In this document: positions 44,346 to 53,387 of the stretch, one piece after another
Layout: each line of letters begins with the position of its first letter
Numbering within the stretch: the first letter of the stretch is position 1
Notes under the pieces: generated by a model
Seen by the model: the letters and a program-made list of their open reading frames with translations, nothing else
Told to the model about the DNA's origin: nothing
Databases searched by the model: none
Made by a program: the position numbers and the translations under genes
Assembly: GCA_036676195.1 (NCBI GenBank)
Contig: JAKFDK010000056.1
Coordinates: 1 to 64,000, forward strand
DNA: 64,000 nt
From: JAKFDK01 sp036676195
GTDB lineage: Bacteria > Bacillota > Sulfobacillia > Symbiobacteriales > ZC4RG38
Reading direction: 5' to 3'

Positions 44346-45029
44346 TTACTGTTTGCGGGTAAAGGTGTGCAGACCGCACTCCGTCTTACCCTGGCCGGCC
44401 CACCGCCCTGCCCGTTCGTCTTCTCCCGGCCTGGTCGGGCGGGTGCAGGGCTGGCAGCCGATGCTGCTGTATCCCTGGTCCAGGAGCGGGTGGTAGGGGA
44501 TACCGTTGCCGAGGATATAGTCCCAGACTTCCTTGCGGGTCCAGTGAGCCAGGGGCAGAACCTTGACTACCGGCCGGTCGTCTACGATATGGTACTCCAG
44601 CACGTCGATGCTGCTGCGGGTGTCAGACTGGTCCCGGCGCAGGGCGGTGATCCAGGCGTCCAGTCCGGCGACGGCCCGCTGCATGGGCTCGACCTTGCGG
44701 ATATTGCAGCAGGCATCGGTGTCGGTTTCATACAGGGGGCCGCAGTCGGTCAGCGGCTTGAATTCCACCAGGTTGATCGGATATTGGGCGGTAAACTGGT
44801 CTTTGAAGGCATAAGTTTCGGGGAAGTGAAACCCCGTGTCCAGGAAGATGACCGGCACCGTGGGGTCGATGCGGCTGATCATATGAGCCAGCACCACTCC
44901 GGCGCCGCTGAAGCTGCAGGTGAGTCCGGCCCGGCCCGGGAAGGTGCGCATGGCCCATTCCAGCACAGTTTCCGGCTTTTCGTCCTGCAACCGCGCCGCC
45001 TGTTGACGGACTTCCTCCGGACTAAGCAT
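44346..45029 (-). CDS. cysH: Phosphoadenylyl-/adenylyl-sulfate reductase, copy 2
   Basis: The 227-aa paralogue of the gene at 11423-12127 has LTCSFSGAGVVLAHM, FLDTGFHFPETY, the Fe-S cysteines CCNIRKVEPM and GCQPCTRPT, and the catalytic ECGLH near the C-terminus. The full Cys set predicts a 4Fe-4S APS reductase. The start overlaps cysC by 8 bp. Presence of both APS kinase and a CC-type reductase in one operon leaves open whether APS or PAPS is the actual substrate. Confidence 0.92.
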   Translation of the reverse strand: MLSPEEVRQQAARLQDEKPETVLEWAMRTFPGRAGLTCSFSGAGVVLAHMISRIDPTVPVIFLDTGFHFPETYAFKDQFTAQYPINLVEFKPLTDCGPLYETDTDACCNIRKVEPMQRAVAGLDAWITALRRDQSDTRSSIDVLEYHIVDDRPVVKVLPLAHWTRKEVWDYILGNGIPYHPLLDQGYSSIGCQPCTRPTRPGEDERAGRWAGQGKTECGLHTFTRKQ

Positions 45030-45567
45030 GGGTGGTCTGCCCCAGGTAGCCCAGCTCCTGGAGCCGGCCGACGATGCGGGCAGCGCTCTGCTCGATTGTT
45101 TCGTGCTCGGTTTCCACCACCAGCTCCGGGCTGAGCGGCTCCTCGTACGGGTCGGAAACCCCGGTAAACTGGGGGATTTGCCCGGCCAGGGCCTTCTTGT
45201 ACAGGCCCTTGACGTCGCGGCGGATGCATTCGTCGAGGGATGCCTTCACGTAGATCTCTACGAAGTTGCCGATTTCCTGGCGCAGGTCGTCGCGGGTGTT
45301 CCGGTAGGGGGAGATGGCGGCGGTGATGACGCCCACGCCGTTGCGGGTGAGCAGCTTGGCCACGTAGCCAATGCGGCGGACATTGGTGTCGCGGTCTTCA
45401 CGGGAGAAGCCCAGCCCCTTGGAGAGATTTTCCCGCACTTCGTCACCGTCGAGGATCTCGATGCCCACCCCACGCTTGCGCAGCTCGGTGGAGACAGCGC
45501 CGGCCAGTGTGGACTTGCCGGCCCCGGACAGACCTGTGAACCAGAGGGTAAAGCCGCGTCCGCTCAT
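45022..45567 (-). CDS. cysC: Adenylyl-sulfate kinase
   Basis: The 181-aa protein has P-loop TGLSGAGKSTLA (about 11-22), LDGDEVRENLSKGLGFSRED with RDTNVRRIGYVAKLL, and ISPYRNTRDDLR, the standard CysC set. It phosphorylates APS to PAPS. The ATG at 45567 has GGAGG 12 nt upstream. It is first gene of the sulfate assimilation operon behind a near-consensus promoter. Confidence 0.95.
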   Translation of the reverse strand: MSGRGFTLWFTGLSGAGKSTLAGAVSTELRKRGVGIEILDGDEVRENLSKGLGFSREDRDTNVRRIGYVAKLLTRNGVGVITAAISPYRNTRDDLRQEIGNFVEIYVKASLDECIRRDVKGLYKKALAGQIPQFTGVSDPYEEPLSPELVVETEHETIEQSAARIVGRLQELGYLGQTTHA

Positions 45568-45630
45568 GGTGTTGGATAACCTCCGTATATACCGTTATTC
45601 CGGTCGGATTTGGTACATTTGTTATTGGAG

Positions 45631-45659
45631 ATTTTACTGCCTGAGGCGGGCACTGTCAA
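45631..45659 (-). promoter_or_regulatory. Promoter of the cysC-cysH-ABC-sat operon
   Basis: On the minus strand TTGACA (45659-45654) and TAAAAT (45636-45631) are spaced exactly 17 bp apart, about 65 bp before cysC. Confidence 0.85.
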
Positions 45660-45682
45660 TCGGTTGACTGTTGATCGGGGGG

Positions 45683-45723
45683 AAAAAAGAGGCCTGATGC
45701 CAGGAGGGGGTTCCTGGTATCAG
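45683..45723 (-). terminator. Terminator of the DEAD-box helicase gene
   Basis: An 11-bp stem (45694-45704 with 45713-45723, one G-U pair) is followed on the minus strand by TCTTTTTTCC, 24 bp past the helicase stop. Confidence 0.9.
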
Positions 45724-45746
45724 GCTCCAAACACAAGCCAACTCCG

Positions 45747-47060
45747 CTACCGCCCACGCCGTGGTCGTCCCGATCCGTTCCCTTCCGGCCTGGTCGAATC
45801 TTGAACGGCACCCCGGCGAACACGGCCCTTTCCCACCGGGACGGCTCCCCGGTTGGCGCCGGCTTTGGCCAACCCCCGGCGTGCTCCCACGGGCGGCCGG
45901 GGCGTCCGCACACGCTGCTCTGCCGGGGCCGGCTGCGCGGTCCTTTCCCCCCTGAGATTCACCCGCGCCAGCGTGCCCTGCACCCCCTGCTCGATTAACC
46001 GCAGAAACTCCTGGTCCCGGGGAGTGGCAAAAGTGATGGCAACGCCGGTCTGACCCGCCCGCCCGGTCCGGCCGATCCGGTGGATGTAGCTCTCCACATC
46101 GTGGGGGATATCGTAATTGAACACATGCGTGACGCCCTCCACGTCAATGCCGCGGGCGGCGACATCGGTGGCGACCAGGAACTGCGTTTTGGCCTCCCGG
46201 AACCGCTTCATCACCTGTTCACGCTTGGCCTGCGAAAGATCGCCGTGCAGCACGTCGGCGTTGTACCCGCGGGTGGTCAGGGCATCCAGCAGAATGTCGG
46301 CGCGGATCTTGGTCCGGCAGAAGATGACCGCCAGGTAGGGGTTGCACCCGTCGAGTTGCTGGCACAGGGCGTCCTGCTTGCCCCGGTCAGTGGTCAACAC
46401 CACGGTCTGCTGAATCTCATCTAGCGTGACCCGCCTGGTTTGGATTTGTATCTCCACCGGCGTCCGCATGTACCGGCGGGCCAGGGCGCGGATCTGCGCC
46501 GGCATGGTCGCCGAAAACAGCATGGTGCACCGGGCCGGCGCGGCCTGGTGAATCACCTGCTCCACCTCGGGCAGAAAACCCATGTGGAGCATCTGGTCCG
46601 CTTCGTCCAGCACCAGCATGGAGACCTGTTTCAGGTGGACTGTCCCCCGTCGCAGGTGATCGAGCAGCCGCCCCGGCGTGGCGATGACAACATGGGTGGC
46701 GCCGCGCAGTTTCTTGATCTGGCTCTCGACATCCTGGCCCCCGTAAGTGGCCAGGACGTTGGCGCCCACCGCCGGTGCCAGCTTTTTTGCCTCGACCGTG
46801 ATCTGGATGGCCAGTTCCCGCGTCGGGGTGAGGATCAGCGCCTGTACGGCCGGTTGATTTACGTCGATCCGCTGCATGATGGGCAGCAAGAAGGCCAGGG
46901 TCTTGCCGGTGCCGGTCTGCGCCTGCGCAATCACATCCTGGCCCTTGAGCAGCACCGGTATGGTTTGTGCTTGAATCGGGGTTGGCTCTTTGAGTCCGTT
47001 GCGTTTTAATGCGGTCACCAATTCGGGGCGGATACCCAGTGCCGCAAAATCTTCGGGCAT
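45747..47060 (-). CDS. DEAD-box ATP-dependent RNA helicase
   Basis: The 437-aa protein has all core motifs: AQTGTGKT (I), PTRELA (Ia), TPGRLLDHL (Ib), VLDEADQML (II, DEAD), FSATMP (III), VIFCRTK (IV), VATDVAARGIDV (V) and HRIGRTGRAG (VI). A basic Arg/Gly/Pro-rich tail (~70 aa) likely binds RNA. It resembles the RhlE/CshA group. I prefer ATG 47060, with AGGTGG 6 nt upstream, over the longer opening at 47084. Role: RNA unwinding in ribosome assembly or mRNA decay. Confidence 0.93.
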   Translation of the reverse strand: MPEDFAALGIRPELVTALKRNGLKEPTPIQAQTIPVLLKGQDVIAQAQTGTGKTLAFLLPIMQRIDVNQPAVQALILTPTRELAIQITVEAKKLAPAVGANVLATYGGQDVESQIKKLRGATHVVIATPGRLLDHLRRGTVHLKQVSMLVLDEADQMLHMGFLPEVEQVIHQAAPARCTMLFSATMPAQIRALARRYMRTPVEIQIQTRRVTLDEIQQTVVLTTDRGKQDALCQQLDGCNPYLAVIFCRTKIRADILLDALTTRGYNADVLHGDLSQAKREQVMKRFREAKTQFLVATDVAARGIDVEGVTHVFNYDIPHDVESYIHRIGRTGRAGQTGVAITFATPRDQEFLRLIEQGVQGTLARVNLRGERTAQPAPAEQRVRTPRPPVGARRGLAKAGANRGAVPVGKGRVRRGAVQDSTRPEGNGSGRPRRGR

Positions 47061-47167
47061 AAACTGCCACCTTTCTGTCATCAAGGAACGTCTGGATCGT
47101 TCTCCCTAGTCTACCACGGTTGGCGGCAAGATGATCGACTGGCGCAGCACGGATGGACTCACATGAA

Positions 47168-47781
47168 TCACCATTCGTACACAGCAGTACAGCTCCAGCC
47201 GCAGTGGACAGGTCTCATCCACGCCCAGGGAATAGTCCCCGAGGGCAAGTCGACGGGCAGCATGTCGGCGGTGTAGTCCCGGTCGCTCAGGTAGCGGGCC
47301 AGACCGCTGGAGCGTACTGGGGCGCCGTCAATCAGCACCGCCTCCGGCTCCCGCTCGCACTGGGGAAGGCCCTGCGGCGTAGTGCCCGCACACCGCCAGG
47401 CCAGGGTGACCGCCATGTCCTGGCCGTGCCAGTCCACCAGATGCAGCACCGGGCTGGTTCCACCCATTGCCGGGATCGGGAACGGGCCGAGGTCCGGGTC
47501 GTGCAGCGGCACCGCACCCGCCAGCATGACAGCCAGCCTGGTCAGGGCAGGACGGTCTGCCGCGCTGCTGCTGCAAAGCGGGCGCCGCTGCCCGCTGAAG
47601 CGGTTATTGCCCATGTAGGCGGCGCGGATCGGCAAGTCGGCCGCGGCATCAGCGGGGGAGGCGGCGGCTGGCGCTTTTCTGCCATTGTAGATCAGGCGGG
47701 GCGGGCACCGACCGGGGCCGCCAACAGGCTCAGGCAGAGCCCCAGCACCACCCCCCCGGCGATCAGGCGGGTCACACGCAT
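47168..47781 (-). pseudogene. Frameshifted secreted protein gene
   Basis: The ATG at 47781 (GGAGGGG, 8-nt spacing) opens a clear signal peptide, MRVTRLIAGGVVLGLCLSLL then AAPVGA, but this frame stops at TGA near 47695. A second frame picks up at the same point (LIYNGRKAPAAAS) and continues with PIRAAYMGNNRFSGQRR, LHLVDWHGQDMAVTL and DYTADMLPVDLPSGTIPWAW to the stop at 47168. One single-base indel in a C-rich run near 47700 would rejoin them. No family recognised. It is a recent pseudogene or a base-calling error. Confidence 0.65.
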
Positions 47782-47843
47782 CGCCGTTCCCCTCCGTTCT
47801 GCCTGTATCATGCAACTTACTCAGGCGCGGTACGCCGGCTGCG

Positions 47844-47880
47844 CAATGGCCGGCCCGGCCTGGTGCCGGGCCGGCCATTG
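47844..47880 (-). terminator. Terminator of the MoxR/VWA operon
   Basis: A perfect 16-bp GC-rich stem (47844-47859 with 47865-47880, 5-nt loop) begins 3 bp past the cupredoxin stop. Confidence 0.8.
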
Positions 47881-47883
47881 CGG

Positions 47884-48633
47884 CTATTTGACCCCGAATT
47901 CGGCCAGCATGCCGGCCTCGTAATGGCCGGGCAGGAAGCAGGCCAGTTCAAACTCGCCCTTGTCGAGGGTCACGAAGGTTAATTCGGCGGTGGCTCCGGG
48001 CTGGATGTCTTCGACCTCCAGGGCGTAATGGTCTACAGCCAGTTCGTGCACATGCTGGCCGACGTTCCTGATCTTCAGGGTCAGCTTGGTGTCCACCGGG
48101 ACCTCAATCCGTTTCGGCTCGATGCCGTAGTCGTCCAGCTCCACCTGGATCGTCTGTTCTTGCTTGAAGGGGATTTCACCCTGGGGCTGGCGCAGCACCA
48201 GTTCCGCCGGGACGGTAACGCCAACCAGGGCGCCGCCCTTTTCCAGGAGCTGCGACAGCTTCATGTTCTCTTCGTCCAGTTCGAAGGCCCTGGGCTTTTC
48301 CTTCCTGAACTCGTGAACCAGTTCTTCAATGCCCTGGTCGATGTGAATCTTCAGTTTTGCATCTTTTTCATCGATGGCTGCAGCTACCTGATTGTAGGAA
48401 GTCCGGAACTTCTGGAAATGCCCCTCAGCCTGGGCAAAATCATCGGCACGACCCTGCTGGTTCATGGCTCGCAGTTCCTCCAGAGCCTTGATGAAGTGGG
48501 GCGTCAGGGGGTGGGCGGCCGGAGTTGCGGCGGCCGTGTCGGGTGCCGGTGGCTTTGGTTCACCGCCGGTGCAGCCCACGGCGACCGTGGACAGTAGTAG
48601 GATGGCAACGAACCAGGCCGGGAGTCTGACCAC
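47884..48633 (-). CDS. Cupredoxin-domain lipoprotein
   Basis: The 249-aa protein has a lipoprotein signal (LLLSTVAVGC, Cys about 22). A helical region with QAEGHFQKFRTSYNQVAAAI and an alpha-helical charged middle follow. The C-terminal cupredoxin domain has copper ligands GQHVHELAV and ACFLPGHYEAGM (H...C-x4-H-x4-M). I start at GTG 48633 after AGGTG; the upstream in-frame ~147 codons are low-complexity shadow of the VWA gene. It is the last gene of the membrane operon. It may bind copper outside the membrane for an oxidase or for copper handling (inference). Confidence 0.85.
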   Translation of the reverse strand: MVRLPAWFVAILLLSTVAVGCTGGEPKPPAPDTAAATPAAHPLTPHFIKALEELRAMNQQGRADDFAQAEGHFQKFRTSYNQVAAAIDEKDAKLKIHIDQGIEELVHEFRKEKPRAFELDEENMKLSQLLEKGGALVGVTVPAELVLRQPQGEIPFKQEQTIQVELDDYGIEPKRIEVPVDTKLTLKIRNVGQHVHELAVDHYALEVEDIQPGATAELTFVTLDKGEFELACFLPGHYEAGMLAEFGVK

Positions 48634-48676
48634 TTGGGTACACCTGCTTTCGTGGTGGCGTTGGTGATGACTTTCC

Positions 48677-51595
48677 TTATGGCTTGCGTTGCTTGCGCCG
48701 GGCAGCCAGCAGCCGCGCGGTGAACAGGCCGGCATCGTCCGGCTCGGCCGCGGCTGCCGCGGGGGCCGGTTCCGGGATCGGTGGCGGCGGAGCGGCGTCC
48801 GGCGGGCCAGGGGCCGGCGAGACGGAGGCCGCCACTGCCCCCCGCTGCCGCTGCTTTTGTTCCCTGGCCCAGGCGGCGATGTTGGCCGCCGCGGCCGTTT
48901 CCGGGGCCGGGGTGGCCTGGCGCTGACGCCGGGCCGATACCAGATTGCGCAGGTCCCGCGCCGTGAGCGCCAGGCGGCGCATGGCAATGTCGACCGGCCA
49001 GAGCAGCAGGGCGGCGATGAGCAGCCCCTGGGCCAGGGGAATGGCCCCCGGTGCCCGGGGCAGGTCTGGAGCAAAGGCGGCAGCCGGGGCGGTGAGATCC
49101 TTCACCTGCCCGGCGGCAGCCCGGGCCACCTGCCGCAGCAGGGGTTCATCGCTGCCGGCGGCGGCAAATTCCGGCGAGTAGGGCACCAGCAGGCCGGCCG
49201 AGCCGACCCGTACGCTCTCCTTGCCATTGACGGCGCTGAGCATGAGCATGTAGGGGCCCACCTGGGGTACGGGCACATCGCCCTCGTACTGGCCGGGGCC
49301 GGTAGCTGCCAGGGTGGTGACAGACGGCGTGCCGTCGGGCCGCAGGGCCACTGCCGCCAGCGAACCCGGCCAACTGGTGGCGGCGCTGTCCCGGTTCAGG
49401 GCGGCCAGGGCACCCGGCCCCAGCCGGGCCTGAACCCGGGCAACCGACCCGCGGATCTCGGTGTGCAGTTCCAGGTCCCCGCCGCCCGCCGCCGGCAGGG
49501 TCCATCCGACCAGGTTGCTCAGGAAGCGGGCAGCACCAGGCCAGTTCAGGAAGTCGCCGGTCCAGAGGCCGGCGGTGTCGGTGGTCCAGGCCACCGCCCG
49601 ACCCATGCCGATTTGCCAGGCGGCCAGCACCGGGTCGCCCAGCGGGCTCTGCAACACCACCCGGGCCACCGGTTTGGCGGTGGTGCCCACGTAGCCGTGC
49701 AGCACCGGGAACTCGTTCAGCCCCTGCAGCAGCGGGTGGCTGCCCAGGGCCACGGGGCCGAAGTCCAGCTCCACCACGGCGGAGCGGGCGGTGGCCTGGG
49801 CCTCCTTCAGCAGAATCTCCGGCACATGGTTAAAGTCGGTACCCAGGTAATAGCGGCCGCCGCCCCAGCGCGCCATGTTCTGCAGCAAAATGAACTCCTC
49901 GGGCCGCATCGGGTTCACGTGGATGGTCGAAAGGGTGATGCCGTCGGCGGCGATCGCTTCCACCGCCGCCCGGTACTCGCCCATGCCGGCGGCCTGGGCG
50001 TCGCCGTCGAACACGGCGATGATGTGTTTGGTTTTGGCGTCGGCCGCCTTCAGCACCCGGTGTGCTTCCCGCAGGTAATCAATGTAATGCGGCGGGTCGC
50101 CGGGGCTCATGGCATCGATGGCCTGGTTAATTTTGTCCTTGTCGGTTACGTGCTGGAGCGGTACCGCCCAGCCGGCGGTGATATCGTTCACCGCCACCTG
50201 GTCCTTGGGGCCGAGCAGGCTGACCACGGCCTTGCCGGCTTCCTTGCCGATGTTGGTCTTCCAGTCGCCCTCCAGGTTTTCGATCAGCAAGGCCAGTGCC
50301 ACCGCCGGAATCTCCTTGCGCTGGGGAACATCCATTTTCACCGGCAGCAGCGCCTCCAGCGGGGTACCGGCGTAGCCGCCCATGCCAAAGCTATGCTGCC
50401 CGCCCAGGGCGACCAGACCGCCGCCCCCCTCCCGCACGTAGGAGCTGAGGGCACGCTGGGTCTGCGCACCCAGGGTCAGGGCGGGTGCATCGGCCAGCAC
50501 CACGGCGGCGTAGCGGGCAAAGGCGGCGGCGTGCTCCGGCAGGGCGCTGGCCGGGCGGACAGTCACTGTCACACCGGTGGCGTTCAGGGCCGCCGCCATG
50601 TTGGCGCCGGCGCCGGGGTAGCCTTCGGCCACCAGTACCTCCGGCGGCCCCTGCACTTGCACCAGGGCGCCGGCCTGGTTGTTCTGCGCGAGGGTATCCT
50701 GTTCGGCTTCCAGGGTGACCCGCAGCCGGTGGTGGCCAGGGGCGGGGCTGCCCAGGGTGATTTCCAGGGTGCGGTCACCGGCGGGCAGCTCCACCGGCCG
50801 GGTCTCCACCAGGGTGCGCTCATCGTAAACACGCAGAATGCCGCGGGTGGCCGCCCCCGCCTGCAGGGTGACCTTCATGGTCAGATCCTCGCCGGCCCGC
50901 AAGTGCGTAGGGGCATCCAGGTAGCGCACCAGTACCTCCGGCCCCTGCGGGATTTGCAGCGGCACCACATCGACAGTAATGCCGCGCTGGCGCAGCCGGG
51001 TTGCCTCGGCCAGGACGTTGCCCTGGGTTTCGCGGCCATCGGTCACCACAACGATCCGGGGCCGATAGCCGGGCGGGAGCAGGGCCGCCGCCAGCCGCAG
51101 GCCACGCTCCAGGTCGGTATGGTCCTGGCCGACCACCGATCCGAACCGTTCGAACCGGGGCGAGGCCGAGGGCGGCACCTCGACCTGCACGTCCTGCCCC
51201 ACCGCCACCACACCGGCCACATCGCCGGGCCGGCGGGCCTCCAGGGCCTTACGCACGTAATCCTCCTGTTCGGTGCGTACAATCGCCGTGGAGGCGCTGA
51301 GGTCGGCCACGAACACCACCGCCTGGTGCGGGGCAGTGAAGATCAGGTGCGCCCCGGCCAGGGCCAGAATCAGCAGGGTGACGATGATGACCCGCAGGGC
51401 AGTATAGGCAGTCGGAATCCGGCGGCCGGTGTGACCGGCGCAGTCAGTGCGGCCGGAGGCCGCGGCGGTGGCGGACTTGCCCGCCCAGTGCAGGCCAATG
51501 CGGCTGCCGAGCCGGCGCAGGGCCGGCAGCAGCAGCGGCCAGGCCGGCACCAGCAACAGCAGCAGCAACCAGGGGCGGTCAAAACGCATGCCCAC
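48677..51595 (-). CDS. Large membrane VWA/glutamine-amidotransferase-like protein
   Basis: The 972-aa protein has N-terminal membrane helices (RPWLLLLLLVPAWPLLLPAL; VIIVTLLILALAGAHLIF). A VWA domain follows with the MIDAS-like VVFVADLSAST, then a class-I glutamine-amidotransferase-like fold region (VLVAEGYPGAGANMAAAL; GGGLVALGGQHSFG) and a second VWA-type part (IIAVFDGDAQAAG; GGGRYYLGTDFNHVPEI). A C-terminal helix and basic tail end it. This is the YegL/BatB-like large membrane family of MoxR-DUF58 operons. The GTG at 51595 overlaps the preceding stop by 17 bp. Confidence 0.85.
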   Translation of the reverse strand: MGMRFDRPWLLLLLLVPAWPLLLPALRRLGSRIGLHWAGKSATAAASGRTDCAGHTGRRIPTAYTALRVIIVTLLILALAGAHLIFTAPHQAVVFVADLSASTAIVRTEQEDYVRKALEARRPGDVAGVVAVGQDVQVEVPPSASPRFERFGSVVGQDHTDLERGLRLAAALLPPGYRPRIVVVTDGRETQGNVLAEATRLRQRGITVDVVPLQIPQGPEVLVRYLDAPTHLRAGEDLTMKVTLQAGAATRGILRVYDERTLVETRPVELPAGDRTLEITLGSPAPGHHRLRVTLEAEQDTLAQNNQAGALVQVQGPPEVLVAEGYPGAGANMAAALNATGVTVTVRPASALPEHAAAFARYAAVVLADAPALTLGAQTQRALSSYVREGGGGLVALGGQHSFGMGGYAGTPLEALLPVKMDVPQRKEIPAVALALLIENLEGDWKTNIGKEAGKAVVSLLGPKDQVAVNDITAGWAVPLQHVTDKDKINQAIDAMSPGDPPHYIDYLREAHRVLKAADAKTKHIIAVFDGDAQAAGMGEYRAAVEAIAADGITLSTIHVNPMRPEEFILLQNMARWGGGRYYLGTDFNHVPEILLKEAQATARSAVVELDFGPVALGSHPLLQGLNEFPVLHGYVGTTAKPVARVVLQSPLGDPVLAAWQIGMGRAVAWTTDTAGLWTGDFLNWPGAARFLSNLVGWTLPAAGGGDLELHTEIRGSVARVQARLGPGALAALNRDSAATSWPGSLAAVALRPDGTPSVTTLAATGPGQYEGDVPVPQVGPYMLMLSAVNGKESVRVGSAGLLVPYSPEFAAAGSDEPLLRQVARAAAGQVKDLTAPAAAFAPDLPRAPGAIPLAQGLLIAALLLWPVDIAMRRLALTARDLRNLVSARRQRQATPAPETAAAANIAAWAREQKQRQRGAVAASVSPAPGPPDAAPPPPIPEPAPAAAAAEPDDAGLFTARLLAARRKQRKP

Positions 51596-53372
51596 GGCGA
51601 TACACCCACCATTCGAGGCCTACTGCCCCCAGGGCCAGGGCTGCCAGGTACGGCCACAGGTCCAGAGGCACCCGCCGCGGCTCGGCCGGGGTGGGCGCCG
51701 CGCCCGCCGGCAGGTTCAGCCGGTCGGCCGGGGTCAGGTCAGAGGCCAGATTGGAAAAAACGTTCACGGCAAAGGTCGAGCGGCGGGTGCGGTCGGCCAG
51801 CACCTCCTCTACCTCATACAGCCCGGGCTGGTCGGTGGCAGTGAAGGGCAGCCCTTCCAGCCGGTCGGCCGGCCATTCCTGGCGGGTACCGTCCGGCCTG
51901 ACAATCCGCATGGCCTGGGTGCCGGGCCAGGGCCGGACCGTGACCGGCTGGCCCGGCCGCACCTGGGCCGGATCTACCGGCGACGGCGGCAGCAGGTGCT
52001 GCAGCAGGTTCTGGATCAGGATCGGGAAGGCGGGCTGCAGGGGCAGGTCGCTGTCCCGCACATCGAAGGCCAGCGTAACCTGGCGGCCCTCGCTCCAGAG
52101 CAGGGGCAGGTCGCCGGCCTGCCAAAGGACCCGGGCATCCGGCGAGGGCACCAGTTGCCGGGCCTGGGCCACGTGCACCTGGCCGGCGTCCACATGCTCC
52201 AGCAGGGGCGTGTGGGCCGCTACGGCCACCGGCGCCGTGACGGCGACCAGGTCACCGGCGGGCGGGGCCAGCCGGATCACGCTGCCGGTTGGCGGCGTTG
52301 GCGGCTCCCAGCCGTCGAGCACGGTCAGGTCAAAGGCGGTTGCCGGATACTGCTCCGGGGTGACCACGGTCACCTCGGTGCCACTCACTGCCTGCAGGGC
52401 GCGGGCCAGGAAGGGGTTGCCCCGGGTGACCAGCAGCACCCGCCCGCGCACTGCCCCGCCTGGCATGTGCCAGGCCCGGTTATCGAGCCCCAGGGCGTCG
52501 GCCCCCGGCAGGCGGACCTCCAGCAGTCGGGCTGTGGCCGGAACCGGCCAGGTAAAGGCCCGGGTCTCGCCCGGGTTCAGGGTCTGCTCCGCCACCGCCA
52601 GCAGGGCGCCATCGGCCCAGAACTGGACCGCCGCCGGAGCCGGTTCGGGTCCGAAATTGGCCACCTGGGTGAGGGCAGTGCGCCCGCCGTCCCCCGGCCG
52701 GGAACTGAAGGCAGTGACGGCCAGGTTTGGCTGCGGGGAACCCACGGGAATGTAACGCACCGGTACCGGCACCCGCGGCAGTTCGGCGGTGTTCAGGTAA
52801 TGCCCGGTGCCAATCACCACAATCTCCGGGGCCGGGCGGCCCTGAACCAGTGACAGGGCCAAGTCCAGGCCGGCGGCCAGGTCGGCATCGCCGGCGCCGG
52901 GTTGCGCCCGGTCCAGGGCCTGGCGCAAGGCGCCGCGGTCGGTGGCGGCAGCCACCAGTACTTCCGGGGCGCGGGTAAGTAACACCAGGCTCAGGCGGTC
53001 GCCGGGGGCAAGGTCGTCGATCAGTTGCCCCGCCGCCCTTGTGGCCTGCTGCCAGCGGCCGTCGGAGGCCTGCATGGCGGCGGTGCCATCGAGCAGCACC
53101 ACCAGGTTGCCGCCGCTACCGGCGGTAATGAACCGGAACGGGTGCGCCACCGCCAGGGCCAGCGCCAGGGCAGCCAGGACCTGGAGCACCAGCAGCCAAC
53201 TGAAGCGCAGCCGCTGCCAGGGGCGGTTGGCCCGCTGGTCCAGATCGGCCTGCTGCCACAGCCAGGTGCTGGTGATGATCCGCTCCTGGCGCTGCAGGCG
53301 CAGAAAGTACAGGGCGATAATGCCCGGAATCAGTGCCAGGAAGCCGAGCGCCGCCGGAAGCAAAAAACCCAT
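51579..53372 (-). CDS. BatA-like membrane protein with VWA domain
   Basis: The 597-aa protein has the N-terminal BatA-like two-helix membrane anchor (FLALIPGIIALYFLRLQR; WLLVLQVLAALALALAVA). A VWA domain follows with a degenerate MIDAS VVLLDGTAAMQASDG (DxTxx instead of DxSxS), then beta-rich CARDB-like segments and a C-terminal helix (LWPYLAALALGAVGLEWW). The ATG at 53372 follows GGGGAGG. It lies 15 bp after DUF58 in the usual MoxR, DUF58, BatA, VWA order. Confidence 0.87.
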   Translation of the reverse strand: MGFLLPAALGFLALIPGIIALYFLRLQRQERIITSTWLWQQADLDQRANRPWQRLRFSWLLVLQVLAALALALAVAHPFRFITAGSGGNLVVLLDGTAAMQASDGRWQQATRAAGQLIDDLAPGDRLSLVLLTRAPEVLVAAATDRGALRQALDRAQPGAGDADLAAGLDLALSLVQGRPAPEIVVIGTGHYLNTAELPRVPVPVRYIPVGSPQPNLAVTAFSSRPGDGGRTALTQVANFGPEPAPAAVQFWADGALLAVAEQTLNPGETRAFTWPVPATARLLEVRLPGADALGLDNRAWHMPGGAVRGRVLLVTRGNPFLARALQAVSGTEVTVVTPEQYPATAFDLTVLDGWEPPTPPTGSVIRLAPPAGDLVAVTAPVAVAAHTPLLEHVDAGQVHVAQARQLVPSPDARVLWQAGDLPLLWSEGRQVTLAFDVRDSDLPLQPAFPILIQNLLQHLLPPSPVDPAQVRPGQPVTVRPWPGTQAMRIVRPDGTRQEWPADRLEGLPFTATDQPGLYEVEEVLADRTRRSTFAVNVFSNLASDLTPADRLNLPAGAAPTPAEPRRVPLDLWPYLAALALGAVGLEWWVYRRGHAF

Positions 53373-53387
53373 GCTGCGCCCTCCCCC

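Noticed and set aside
47153..47923. Plus-strand 256-aa opening over the frameshifted secreted protein
   Set aside because: No ribosome site or family motif. The minus strand has a signal peptide with Shine-Dalgarno and conserved-looking segments.
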